Origin: Meconema thalassinum
Taxonomy: Eukaryota > Arthropoda > Insecta > Orthoptera > Tettigoniidae
Direction: 5' to 3'
NCBI GenBank assembly: GCA_946902985.2
Contig: OX336389.2
Location: 790,810,979 to 790,874,978, forward strand
DNA: 64,000 nucleotides
Part shown: positions 21,483 to 33,040 of the stretch, one piece after another
Layout of the letters: the number at the start of each line of letters is the position of its first letter
Numbering within the stretch: position 1 is the stretch's first letter
Translations under genes and position numbers: made by a program
The notes under the pieces: model-generated
Databases searched by the model: none
The model's input: the letters and a program-made list of their open reading frames with translations, nothing else
What the model was told of the DNA's origin: nothing

Positions 21483-21914
21483 TTATTTTTTATTTATGGT
21501 ATGGATTTTTTAGTGCCGGGAGTGTCCGAGGACTTGTTCGGCTCGCCTGAGTCTGTAGCTGCTTCCAACGGACACCCTAAAGGGTGAGCTACAAGTTCCG
21601 TTCAATTTCAAGTAGTTCCAACTTTCGCCACCAGGTATCAATGATACCTAGTGGTGAACGATGGAACTTTGATAGAGCGTTCTGACGAAATCTAACCTAA
21701 CAAATTTTGCTTTACACAAGTTTAGTCTGTGAAAGGATCTTTTACATGCCATAAATCTATGACATGGGACCGCCGGCTTTACTTCCCCGCCGAAGGAAGG
21801 CATACTGAAGGATTTTTAACGCTCCTAAAAAATCCGACGACTTCGGCCGGGTTTGAACCCGCTATCTTGGGCACAGCAGTTCAGCATGCTACCGACTACG
21901 CCACCGAAGCCGCT
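21483..21914 (-). mobile_element. tRNA-derived SINE, family S2, with 3' module
   Basis: The right end on the minus strand reads GCGGCTTCGGTGGCGTAGTC (A box TGGCGTAGTCGG) and then GGGTTCAAACCCGG (B box, complement at about 21849-21860). The body with ACATGGGACCGCCGGCTTTA and the TTCCAACTTTCGCCACCAGG segment recurs at 30394-30762 and 53976-54262. A further module, TTTAGTGCCGGGAGTGTCCG, lies at 21510-21590. Confidence 0.8.
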
Positions 21915-22440
21915 ATAATATAATAACACCATTGGGATAGATCATGACTTACACATTCTCAAGTTTGGTGTTGCACAGTAGAATGGTGGGTCATTTTGAT
22001 AGTATGTTCCATGTTTCATGTTTTACTGTTGGATAGTGCATTATGCATAATCTATGCATTAATTTAACGAAAATTGATCTAATTTCCCTCAGAACCAAAG
22101 GGCTAGTGATAATGTTATGATGGATATTTAATTAATCATGAACTAATGATGAATCATGGGCAATCCTTCGGGAATAAAATAGTGCATGTTTATGGAAGCA
22201 TGCCAAAGTGTAGGAAAGAGCCCAAGTGCTCGCATGTGGCATAGCGGAATCGGCCTATAACCAATTATAGAGAAAAATGTTGAAATATGTGTTTGATAGT
22301 TTATTGTACTTATTTAACATTACGTGATGATATATGGGTCTATGATTATTTTATTGAGGGTCATATTTTGATTGTTATGGTTGTTCATTGTGTTAGAGCG
22401 GATTTGATTTGACCCTCTGAATATAAATTATAGAGTTAGA
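21915..22440. other. no gene recognised
   Basis: AT-rich sequence without recognisable repeats or coding regions. Confidence 0.4.
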
Positions 22441-22449
22441 AGCTTGATC

Positions 22450-22690
22450 TATATTCTAGGCGACTGACTGAGGGGCTCAGCGGTAATGTTCTCGCCTGCC
22501 GAGTCCATGGTTGCAGGATTAAATCCTGGCGTAGCCAGCTTTGATTTGAGGTTGCACAAATGCGAGGGAGCCGTGTCAGTAGTTTCCTGGCACGATAAAT
22601 ATCCCCTTCTGGCACCCTGGAGTCTCTGAAATCTGCAGTAGTTAAATAGGTGGTAAAACCAATAACATTATTATTAATTATCATATTGTA
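22450..22690 (+). mobile_element. tRNA-derived SINE, family S3
   Basis: A box GGGGCTCAGCGG at about 22471, B box GGTTGCAGGATTAAATCC (B-box core at 22515-22525), then TGCGAGGGAGCCGTGTCAGT, GGCACGATAAATATCCCCTT and a tail ending in ATTATTATT. Related copies: 32935-33040, 34340-34512 and 50172-50400 (minus). Confidence 0.8.
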
Positions 22691-22749
22691 GGTTCATTAC
22701 CCTTGATTTTAAAAATGGTATATGGAAATCATCAGTTTAGAAAATTGAC

Positions 22750-24250
22750 TGTAATAAACCGGGGTGTACGGAGGTTTAACATTACTGCCCCAATTGGGCG
22801 ACCATTTGTAACGTTCCCGACTCTCAATACTTATATATATGCGGGGTGCGTGAGGGTTAAACACCTGTACGATATAATCAACAGCAATAAACATGCACAC
22901 CTAACTACACTAGTAACCTGATAAACAAAAGCACTTGAAATTCTGGTAAAAGCGATCGTGTATTATCATACCAGTCATAGAACAAACGTTCGCGGGATCC
23001 TCATCGTACAGATTAATTACACTCCCTATCGTAGTTACACAGATACACATATGACATAATACAGATGACCCTCGGGAATAATGTTGACTGGTACTTACAT
23101 ATGTTGGTTTCAGCAGTGGCGACCTTACACTACTAATTCTGGGGTAAGTTCTCCCAAAGAATTAGTCCTATATACTCGCAGCACAACTTAAATTTGTTTC
23201 ACACGCCAGCTTTGTAATTATGAAGAATGTGTATGTTACTTTGATGGTCAGCATCCAACGATTCAAACTGCTTCGTGGATCTGATTAAATTTACATGATT
23301 AGAATCCGTGTGTTGGATCTTCGCATTTACTCCGCTCATGAATTTACTAATGCCTAGCATATTTGACTAACATTCGACGAAGAATAAATTTGCCGCTACC
23401 GTCTCGGAATATTGGTATACAGATTTTAGATCACAATACTTTGTACAATTCAAGACAAGCAACCTTGGCGATATACTTGAAACTAGGCTCATCATTCACT
23501 AGGGAATTTATAGCCAGCAACTTCAGTAATTGTATCCTAAACACAACTAGTGTTACTCTGTAATACTTCTTCCTCGACCAACAAAAACACACAATACCAA
23601 AAGACAAGTCCTTCGTCCTCGTGGAGTACCGAAGATTGATTACCGATCCGCCCGGGATCCTAAAATTGAGTTCCGCTCCACACGTGGTCTGAAAATTGAG
23701 TCTACTCCCGCCCGGAGTTCTAAATTGAGTGTCTCCCACTTGCTTCCACAGATATAAGTCACAGTCATCATCTCCCTCCACAACTCACCGGTGTACCTGG
23801 CTTCAACCTCTGATACAACCAATCACAACAACAGAATTAAAATATGACCATATATGGAACATCCCTCCTGGTCTCCAAAATACCCTGGACACATCAACAG
23901 CCCACGGTTATCAAGTCTCTCTAGCTAGGTGACTCACTCTCCACTCGGCGCTTGGGAGAAACCCTGCCTCAACAACAAGTGAATTCCCTTGTCATGAACA
24001 CAATTCCAGGATTCAAAACTTTACATGATCCCAATGTTAAAATATACAACTATCCCTAGATTCAGATCCTGCTAAATTACAATACTTAAAATCTAAACAA
24101 ATTAATTGGAAATCAATCACGTCATTATATACACACTAATAAATAATTCTAAAATATAAAAAATCATCAAATAAAAATATACACATGATTAATAAAATTA
24201 CACCTACCGAAAGTAAGGGTTCGATTCCTTTGTAAACTGGGAAGGTTACA
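22750..24250 (-). repeat. element B, 3' LTR
   Basis: 1501 bp, with TGTAA and TTACA as inverted termini. By eye the two LTRs differ by scattered substitutions and small indels (for example GTACGGAGG against GTAAGGGGG near the start), so the insertion is not brand new. Confidence 0.92.
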
Positions 24251-24262
24251 AATTCCCCTCCA
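24251..24262 (-). promoter_or_regulatory. element B polypurine tract
   Basis: On the minus strand GGAGGGGAATT immediately precedes the LTR start TGTAACC, the usual place for plus-strand priming. Confidence 0.75.
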
Positions 24263-24723
24263 TGGAGGTCCTATGAATATAAGAATGGGGACTCCATCAA
24301 ACAAACACTGAAATACATAAATGGCCCTAAAATACACAAATACACTATAGACAACATACACAAATCCCCCTTCAAATATATTTAAAAAAACTCACTACAG
24401 ATTGACGTCATATTTAACAATCACTCCTAAAAATGTCTTTGTTAGTTTCCTAGAAACCTACCTCACACCGATTCCTCAAGTGTCCTAAAAACTAGCTCAC
24501 ACGGAAATTCCTCACGTGTCCTTTAAACTAGCTCATGTCCTACATGATCAATTTGGCACAGAGCCACGTTGCACTCGCAGAAATGCATGCTAAAATGCAT
24601 ATTCACTCAATTGCTCTGCTTTTGCCACTTGGTCAATGGTAGCCGCTTCGTCATTTCTCGAAGTGTATCTGTAAAATACACCACAATGTCGTCTAAATTT
24701 GCCTCAGAGGAGCCTTCCTATCA

Positions 24724-24870
24724 TTACAAACTAACATATTTCCTAAGATTATGTACATTGTATGACACTACATTGGTTCCTTGGTGGTCTGTTAAGCTGT
24801 ACGCACACTCGCCAATACGCTTCTTTACTATAAAGGGTCCGCTGAACAATTGAAACGAACTCTTACATTT
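24724..24870 (-). pseudogene. pol: element B integrase C-terminal tail
   Basis: On the minus strand about 45 residues reading FQLFSGPFIVKKRIGECAYS and then SYNVHNLRKYV before TAA at 24726-24724. This matches the small beta-barrel tail at the end of Ty3/gypsy integrases. Upstream frames are broken. It marks the end of the original pol, with roughly 2 kb or more missing before it. Confidence 0.65.
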
Positions 24871-25149
24871 CCCGGCCAACAACGGAAAAAGTGCACGGCA
24901 TTCTCAGTAAGATCTTATCACGCCTACAAAAATCAAACCATTGATCTGAGCCTTGCTTTCGGCTTTCTCCCGCCCTGTGATCATCATCGCCAACAATAAA
25001 ACTACCTCAAAATGATACCTTCCCAAGCCATCATACTGACCTTTACTTACCTGCGGACTGAAATACTTACTTCTCCCTGCTTTGAAATACTCACCAGTAC
25101 CCTTCCTTGGTTTTATGACCCCTAACACTAACATGTGGCTACTTTCATT

Positions 25150-25809
25150 CTACACGGTGGCATCATACCTTAAAAGAATTGCATATCTGGGTCCTGAAAA
25201 AGGCGAACTATCAATCAGCTCGAATTGACGGGTGTATACGTGTGTTAATCTAGGTTTCTCACTCAACACTTCCTTGTTACTCAATAACACTTCCAATAAC
25301 TCTTCCTTACTCTCATCACACAACTTACATTTGTCCACTGCGTCCCAAAGTGGATCACCTCGATGTTCCTCAACCAAAATACGACCTACAGCCTCCAGCT
25401 GTACCTCCTCGTCAGACATCTCTGCTGACATCCCCTCCAAACCCTTAGTAATACACGCACCATCCATCTCCTCAACTAATTCACGCCTCATCTTAATTCC
25501 CTGACCACTAATGCCCCTCTCCAGACATAAAACTCTGTTGTCAAAATCCATGCTAACCTTATGTTTGTCTAGTCTGTCATCACCAAGTACTACTTCGTAC
25601 CTCAACTCTAACTTCATAGGCAATAACACCTGTTTACTCTGTTTCTTTCTACTCATATAATTCCTGATTTCCACCTTCTGTTCATTCTGTCTACTAGGAA
25701 ATCCCTGCTGATATTCACCTAACGTCGCTTTCACCTGCTGCCTCTCCTCATCTCCTCTACCTTCTCCTACCGTCACCCTCATCTGCTGCCTCATCTTATC
25801 TAAGCTACT
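25150..25809 (-). pseudogene. pol: element B gag repeat end fused to pol fragment
   Basis: Same frame as the upstream gag piece. After two more repeat units (QQMRVTVGEGRGDEER) it changes at about 25700 to VVLGDDRLDKHKVSMDFDN, the end of a retroviral-type protease and its following strand (the usual GVDWL is GDDRL here). The linker CDESKEELLEVLLSNKEV and the segment FELIDSSPFSGPRYAI, typical just upstream of Ty3/gypsy RT, follow. The frame closes at 25150, where RT should begin. It is a deletion product. Confidence 0.75.
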
Positions 25810-26610
25810 CTAACCTAACGTCACTTTCACCTGCTGCCTTTCCTCATCTAATCTACCTTCTCCTAACGCTACCCTCACCTGCTGCCTCATCATATCTAAG
25901 CTACTTTCACCTAACGTAATTTTCACCTGCTGCATCTCCTCATCTCCTCTACCTTCTCCTAACGTCACTTTCAACTGCTGTTTACTCTCATCTCCTCCAC
26001 TCTCACCTAACGTCCCCTCCAATTCCTGCCTATTCGCATCTAAGCTACTTTCACCTAACGTCACGACTAACTGCTGCCTCTCCACTTCTACCATAAACTC
26101 TCCATGCTGCCTAGCTTTTCCTACCTCCTTACTCAAAGACTCCTTCCACTCTCCTATCGACTCATTCAAAACTCCTATTTTCTTACCTAAGGACTCTCCG
26201 CATTCTCTCATCTCTTTACATAAAGGCTCCTTCACACCTCCTATCTTCTTACTCACAGACTCTCCTATTTCCTTACTCACATATTCTATTTTCCGACCCA
26301 TAGACTCTTCCCACTGTTTAATAGACTCTCTGACTTCACCCATTTCCTTACACACAACTTCTATTTTCTGACCCATAGACTCTCCCTGCTGTTTAATAGA
26401 CTCTCTCACAGACTCTTTCACTCCTGACAATTTATCCAGTAGCATTTGGAGCAGCCTATTGTTCATATCCCCTCCATTATCATTACTTTTAGTACTCTCT
26501 TGTATAGCGATCTGATCTTTCTCGGAATTAATAGAGTTCTCCGACGGTTCCTCTATCAAGCCTTCACACACCCCGCTCTTATCCATGTCCATGTTCAAGT
26601 TCTTTCCCAC
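25810..26610 (-). pseudogene. gag: element B Gag N-terminal part with repeats
   Basis: Open from ATG 26610 for 266 residues to an amber codon at 25812-25810. Residues ~50-150 form a coiled coil built on RESIKQ..ESMGQKIE and KEMGE repeats. Residues ~170-266 are tandem units of about 18-19 residues of the form QQVKVTLGEGRGDEER. The repeat continues without a frame change on the far side of the TAG (25809 onward), so the stop appears to be a point mutation within the repeat. No capsid core or zinc knuckle remains before the fusion to pol. Confidence 0.75.
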
Positions 26611-26749
26611 ATCTTAACGTTAACTTTACAACTAGCTCTACTTCTCAACTCCATCCATCCATAACATTTAACCTGCATGGAAATTTTGCTAAGTTTATTG
26701 GCGTATGCGTACACGTGAATGCTATAGTTGTTGATATATCGTACTTCGA

Positions 26750-26769
26750 GCTCCACAGTTGGGCGTCAA
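26750..26769 (-). promoter_or_regulatory. element B primer binding site
   Basis: On the minus strand, after LTR end TTACA and a short spacer, the sequence is TGACGCCCAACTGTGGAGC. It is one or a few changes from the TGGCGCCCAAC type of PBS. The tRNA is presumably Lys-like, as inference. Confidence 0.7.
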
Positions 26770-26770
26770 T

Positions 26771-28272
26771 TGTAATAAACCGGGGTGTAAGGGGGTTTAA
26801 CATTACTGCCCCACTTGGGCAACCATTTGTAACTTTCTCACCTCTCAATACTTATATATATATACGGGGTGCGTGGGGGTTAAACACCTGTACGATCTAA
26901 TCAACAGCAATAAACATGCATGCCGAACTACACTAGTAACATGATAAATAAAAGCACTTGAAATTCTGGTAAAAGCGATCGTGTATTATCATACCAGACA
27001 TAGAACCAACATTCGCGGGATCCTCATCGTACTGATTAATTACACTCCCTATCGTAGTTACACAGATACACATATGACGTAATACAGATGACCATCGGGA
27101 ATATTGTTGACTGGTACTTACAGATGTTGGTTTCAGCAGTGGCGACCTTACTATAGTAATTCTGGGGTAAGTTCTCCCAAATAATTAGTCCTATATACTC
27201 GCAGCCCAACTTAAATTTGTTTCACACGCCAGCTTTGTAATTATGATGAATATGTATGTTACTTTGATGGTTAGCATCCAGCGATTCAAACTGCTTCTTG
27301 GATATGATTAAATTTACATGCTTAGAATCCGTGTGTTGGATCTTCGCATATACTCCGCTCGTGAATTTATTAATGCCTAGCATATTTGACTAACATTCGT
27401 CGAAGAATAAATTTGCCGCTACCGTCTCGGAATATTGGTATATAGATTTTAGATCACAATACTTACTGCAATTCGAGACAAGCAACCTTGGCGATATACT
27501 TGAAACTAAGCTCATCATTCACTAGGAAAATGATAGCCAGCAACTTCAGTGATTGTATCCTAAACACAACTAGTGTTGCTCTGTAATACTTCTTCCTCGA
27601 CCAACAAAATCACACAATACCAAAAGACAAGTCCTTCTTCCTCGTGGAGTACCGAAGATTGAGTACCGATCCGCCCGGGATCCTAAAATTGAGTTCCGCT
27701 CCACACGTGGTCTGAAAATTGAGTCTACTCCCGCCCGGAGTTCTAAATTGATTGTCTCCCACTTGCTTCCACAGATCTAAGTCACAGTCATCATCCCCCT
27801 CCACAACTCACCGGTGTACCTGGCTTCAACCTCTGATACAACCAATCACAACAACAGAATTAAAATATGACCATATATGGAACATCCCTCCTGATCTCCA
27901 AAATACCCTGGACACATCAACAGCCCACGGTTATCAAGTCTTTCTAGCTAGGTGACTCACCCTCCACTCGGCGCTCGGGAGAAACCCTGCCTCAACAACA
28001 AGTGAATTCCCTTGTCATGAACACAATTCCAGGATTCAAAACTTTACATGATCCCAATGTTAAAATATACAACTATCCCTAGATTCAGATCCTGCTAAAT
28101 TACAATACTTAAAATCTAAACAAATTAATTGGAAATCAATCACGTCATTATATACACTCTAATAAATAATTCTAAAATATAAAAAATCATCAAATTAAAA
28201 TATACACTGATTAATAAAATTGCACCTCCCGAAAGTAAGGGTTCGATTCCTTTGTAAACTGGTAAGGTTACA
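26771..28272 (-). repeat. element B, 5' LTR
   Basis: 1502 bp, collinear with the other LTR. It carries the promoter-side copy for the minus-strand element. Confidence 0.92.
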
Positions 28273-30245
28273 TGACTAAGGATTATGGGTTCAAAATTTG
28301 GTTCAACAAAGTAATCACAGAAGGGTATAACAAAGTATTATCTAGAAGGATAACGAAATTAGAATATTAACCATTCTAAACGCTAATTTCGTGTTCAAAA
28401 TACTATTAAAAATCTTTGAGATATGGTATAGTATTTATGTTGATTGGATGAAATATTGTTGGAAGATATCTAAACATGGCCATGTCAGCCATTTGAATGA
28501 CTGTGGTTTATCTCATCCATTGAGATAATTTATTGAAGGTCAATGTAAATTGCTGACAATGTCAATTGTTATAGGTTGTTGTTATCCTGAAATATTTCCA
28601 CGCTGAAATGTTTTTTTTAATATCATGCCAATGGTTTAGTGGTATCTTGTTTATTACAATATATAGTGTAGTTCGTTTTGAGGCGTGTGTCTTGTGTGAG
28701 CTTAGCGAAGCAAAAACCATAGCATACGCCATCCTTTAAGGGTTTAATTAGCCATTACCATCTGGACGGTCTGCACTCGGGATCTGAGCTTGCTGGAGCA
28801 TAATACATGAGGTTATGCCTCTGAGGGTAGAGAGAGATTGATTGTTTATTTTAGGATTATATGCATTAAATAGCAAAATATTACAATACATTCCATTAAA
28901 TAACATTAGAATATATTACATTAAATAACAATACTTAAGATAATTACCTAATAAATTAAGTATTAAATCCTATGATGCGCTTGCAAAGACCTTGTAACCA
29001 TCGGTAAGGTGTCTCTTGAGTATTTTGCGATGTGAATTCTCATACGCATGCAGAGAGAGATCTAAGACATGCTGGGGTCAGCTTAGGTAATTATAAATAA
29101 TTGATTATAGACATTGATAATGATTCAATAATTTCATAATAATATTTTAGACTGCAGGATGTATGCGTTAGTCTGTCATTTTTGTGCAGTCATATAATCC
29201 GCGTTGGAAATTTGTATGTAATATTGCTAGCATTATCTATGTGGATGGATTTTTCCACGTGTTTCTGACTAAGCTATTTATGACATGTTCAAATATAAGT
29301 GACTTTTCCCATTACATTATATATTAATTACGCCGTTTATATAAATTTAGAACGACAGAGACCCTTTATGGTTTAGGTTTTCATATAAATATACATCTTT
29401 ATATAATTGCTGGTATAGAATACTGCAGACTGTAGAATATCGTTGACGCACCGTGCGTCAGACCTGGATTGTGACACTTTGTTCTGTTTCCGTCGTGATA
29501 AATGGACTTAGTAATTTGTGGCTGGCTGCGAATTTTTTTTATCCTTGTGGCACAAGGTAGCTACTTCACATTCAATTAATGCTGCTACAAGGCTGGATAT
29601 AAACAAATCCTCGGTGTTTAATATAGCTGTAGCACTCTTCTCCATCGCATGTTTCTTTAGCTCTTTATTTTGGGAGGAATTAGCCTACTTTCAACATTTT
29701 GGAAAAATGATATAAAAGTAGGATCGCGTGATCAACCAGGGAATGTTTGTGTGTCGACCTGTCCATCGGTCTGAGTGTTCCTCTACAATAACTCTTGAAA
29801 AACTGCTCAGAATTCCGAAACACTATTATGCATCAATTCCTCTTTAGTGACACCTGACTTTTCATATTTTCAAATGTTCAATTCCTGCCAACTAAAAATA
29901 TAGAGCCTTTTCGAATTTTGACAATAGACTCCATAGTTCCAAAACCATTCATCATAATGGTAAATATTTGAATACTTTGATAAAAACACGTAAGCAAAAG
30001 TACTTCTGCTACTGGATCTATGAATTTCATGCGCATCTGCCATCTTCAATATACGGTATACAATATTAAAGCCAATAATTCAAAATCAAATAAGTTTGCG
30101 AATTTTTAAAATTAAGCAGTGCGGTATAATCGTGCTAACGCATTACTCTACTAAAGGTGCAATTTCCTCGACTTAGCACATTTGACACAGTGGCCGTGTG
30201 GACTGTTAAGATTTATAAATAGATGCAGCAGGATATGAAGGGACG
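28273..30245. other. AT-rich region, no gene recognised
   Basis: No recognised domain in any frame. 28860-28960 is a run of quasi-repeats around ATTACATTAAATAAC. Otherwise I see nothing. Confidence 0.45.
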
Positions 30246-30762
30246 GTTGGTTGTATGATTCCTTAGTTTAGGGGCTGCGACAACGCGGTCATGTAGCCCC
30301 GTGAACTTTGGGTGTGTGTAGAATCTGTCTGATAACCGATGTTAATTGTGATGACTGTATTATTGTGTGTTATCTGTTTTTAATTCAAGTAAGGACTGCA
30401 GACGATATTTCAGGTAGTTCCTACTATCGCTTTCAAATGCTACCGTCCACGCGACCTAGTAGTGAACGTGGCTACTACTAGATGCCGTTGCAACCAGCGC
30501 CTGGTGACGAAAGTTGGAACTTAGGAGCATTAATCAAACGTAACCTACAAATTTTCCTTCGCACACGTTTAGTTAGTAGAAGGGTCTTTTACGTGCCATA
30601 AATCTATAACATGGGCCCACCGGCTTTACTTCTCCTCCGACGGAAGGCATACTGAGGTATTTTTAACGCTCTTAAAAATCCGACGACTTTGTCCGGGTTT
30701 GAACCCGCGACCTTGGGAATAGAAACTCAGCATTCGACCAACTACGCCACCGAAGCCGCCGA
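30246..30762 (-). mobile_element. SINE family S2 with downstream module
   Basis: Minus-strand tRNA-like head at the right end (GCGGCTTCGGTGGCGTAGTT; B box complement GGGTTTGAACCCG at 30694-30706). The body is shared with 21590-21914. The left part, 30246-30393 (GGTTGGTTG..., GGTCATGTAGCCCCGTG, TCTGTCTGATAACC), is shared with 53838-53975. Confidence 0.8.
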
Positions 30763-32200
30763 TATAACGGGATATGACCACAACATTTTATGAACAAGAA
30801 GTCTTGTTTAATAGGCCTGATTTGCATAAGTCAGTTGACTATCGCACTGAATATTAGGCTTAACCACCAATTTTGAATATATACTATATTTAAATCAATA
30901 ACTCACCATCAAATAAACTTGCAATTTCCAAACTTGATAAGGAGATAGTAACGTCCAAAGGCTTCATTCCGCTAAAGGCACAAGCCCATCGATTTAATAC
31001 ATTCAAAATTGTGGCCATGCGCACTATAAACTAAAAATAAGCCTAGAGGGATAATAAAGTCGTGCGCCGGTAGCATGTAGTGTCCATTAGCAAATAACTC
31101 AAGGACAGATGGGATATGTCTTAGCAGTGCTCCGCACACCTAGCATATCCAATTGCCAAGAGCTCACGGACGGAAAAGAGGTTATGGCTTAGCAATATCG
31201 TGCGTCGATAACACGGGTTTATTGGGTAGAGTGTACAGTAGTATCTAGAAGTCATATAATAAAAGGTTACTGACGAGTCATGGCTTGGCAGCGTCTGTCG
31301 GTGTTGCACCAAGTCTGAAAACGTTCACATTTCAACATTTTCTTCTAACAGTACTTGTTTAGCAGAACACAATAGTTACTCAACTGAGTGTATCATCCTA
31401 TTTCCTGATAAGCAGGAAGAAGCAGATTCAGCTATGAATGTGCCATATTACAGTGAAGAATATTTTATAGGGAAGGAATTCTTTCAGTTTCTTTTAGTCT
31501 TTTAGGTTGGTACGCCTGTCGCTACAATTACTGCGTGTCATTTTCTTAATTTGTACAATAATGGTCACAATGAGTGGGTTTGGCGGGAATGTTTTGCAGC
31601 GAATACACACGATTGGGTTCGGCATGGTACGGCCGAACTTAGGCATTGGTGTACTTGGTTAGTTTGGGGTGGTTCGGGTTGCACATTCGTCTACATTCGC
31701 GGTCGCAATCCAACCCGAACATTCGGCGAAACATTCGGGCGAATGTTCGGCGATAGTGTACTGCCCACGTAAGTATTTGATACCCCGGATTATATGTGTT
31801 AACGTGTTACTAGAGTTGTACGTGATTTTACGCAGTTGGCTATCTCTTTCTGATCATTCAATGGGAGAGCTAAAGGTGCTTTGCTACTCAATAAAAAAAG
31901 TCTATTTGCTTAGACCAGTATGTTCATTAAAAAAAACTCCGAGAATAGGATGGTTCTTAATATTAACAAATATTCTGTGTGTAGAACACAGATGGTTATT
32001 ATGCGTTGACATCAAAGAGATGCTACAAAATCAGCAAGCTGAGTTCTCTGAAATGCCTTGCTTTGTATTTACAAGAGGTATCATGACAAATTAAATAGAC
32101 CGAGAAGTGAGAGATTGACCAGCAAGAGCATATAATGTGCGAGGGTATGAAATCACACCGTTTCTAGACTTCCCTAGAGATGTTGCCTCCACCATTACAA
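30763..32200. other. no gene recognised
   Basis: Open frames at 31551-31772 and 31669-32094 overlap in different frames and show no domain. A short palindromic cluster of CGAACATTCG lies at 31716-31749. Confidence 0.4.
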
Positions 32201-32244
32201 ATCTATTTGGGTTCAATGAGACCTTCTCGTAGATTAGCAGCTTG

Positions 32245-32600
32245 TATTCTTGGCTGTCGCTTAGGAGGTCCGAGTTCGATTGCCGGTTTTGCCAAGAAAT
32301 TTAATTCTGGTCTGAGGGCTGGAACGGGTTTCACTCGGTCCTGTGAACCAAAACTGGGAAGAGGTGGATTCGATTCCCACCTCAGCCATCCTGGAAGTGA
32401 TTTTCCGTGGTTTCCCACTATTACTCAAGACACATGTAAGGCTGGTTCCTAACTTAAGGCGACGGCCGCCTTCCTCCCAAATATCACCTGAATTGCAAAT
32501 ACACACACTACTACAACTACAGACACCACAATAACACAGGTCATCATACACACTTTGCACACATCCAAGTACTACGGGGCTAAATGACCACGATTTCAAT
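32245..32600 (+). mobile_element. SINE family S4 with two B-box-like modules
   Basis: Head TTCTTGGCTGTCGCTTAGGA, first B box GAGTTCGATTGCCGG (32273-32287), then CCAAGAAATTTAATTCTGGT and a second B-box-like GGATTCGATTCCCACC (32366-32381). It continues with TTTTCCGTGGTTTCCCACTA, ACGGCCGCCTTCCTCCCAA and a tail with CACACACTACTACAACTAC. Related: 55370-55700 (+), 42255-42497 (-) and 54690-54985 (-). Confidence 0.75.
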
Positions 32601-32929
32601 TCTCTTAAGTGACACAATAACAACAACTGTATTCAATGTAGCAGCTTGCACGGAATCCTACACCATAGAACCTTTCAATGAAATTTTCGTCAATCACACG
32701 AGAAGTTGAAAGCAGAACATTTTTCGATCCGTAAGTCCACAACTTACTAGTGGCCAAATTCTTTGAGAAAATGAATGCAGGGGAAAGAAAAACGAGCATT
32801 GTACTCCAAACTGTTACTGAAATCTCTCTGTGGAACAAAAAAGTTATCAAATGCAAAAGAATTGTCTAATGAGAGCTGAAGAATTTCTAGAAGTTGAGTT
32901 GCGACATTTAATGTAATGGTTCACCTTTT

Positions 32930-33040
32930 ATACAAGGTTGCAGGATTGAATCCTGGCGCAGTCAGTTGGCATTCAAGTGGGATCAAATGCGAGGGAGCCG
33001 TGTCAGCAGTATAATAAGCCATACACTGGTCTATACAAGT
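32930..33040 (+). mobile_element. SINE family S3 fragment
   Basis: AAGGTTGCAGGATTGAATCC followed by TGGCGCAGTCAGTTGGCATT and GCGAGGGAGCCGTGTCAGCA. Same as the head of 22450-22690 but truncated on both sides. Confidence 0.7.

Larger units (their letters stand above)
22750..28272 (-). mobile_element. Ty3/gypsy-like LTR retrotransposon B, internally deleted
   Basis: Two long direct repeats, 22750-24250 and 26771-28272, begin TGTAATAAACC and end GGTTACA on the plus strand. TGAC flanks both ends (22746-22749 and 28273-28276). A primer site lies left of 26771 and a polypurine tract right of 24250, giving minus-strand orientation. The 2.5 kb interior keeps part of gag, the end of the protease with the protease-RT linker, and the integrase C-terminal tail. 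The capsid core, most of the protease, RT, RNase H and integrase core are gone. It is a non-autonomous copy. Confidence 0.93.

Noticed and set aside
31669..32094. 141-codon open frame as a possible gene
   Set aside because: No family resemblance, overlapping frames of similar length, and it includes a palindromic repeat cluster.
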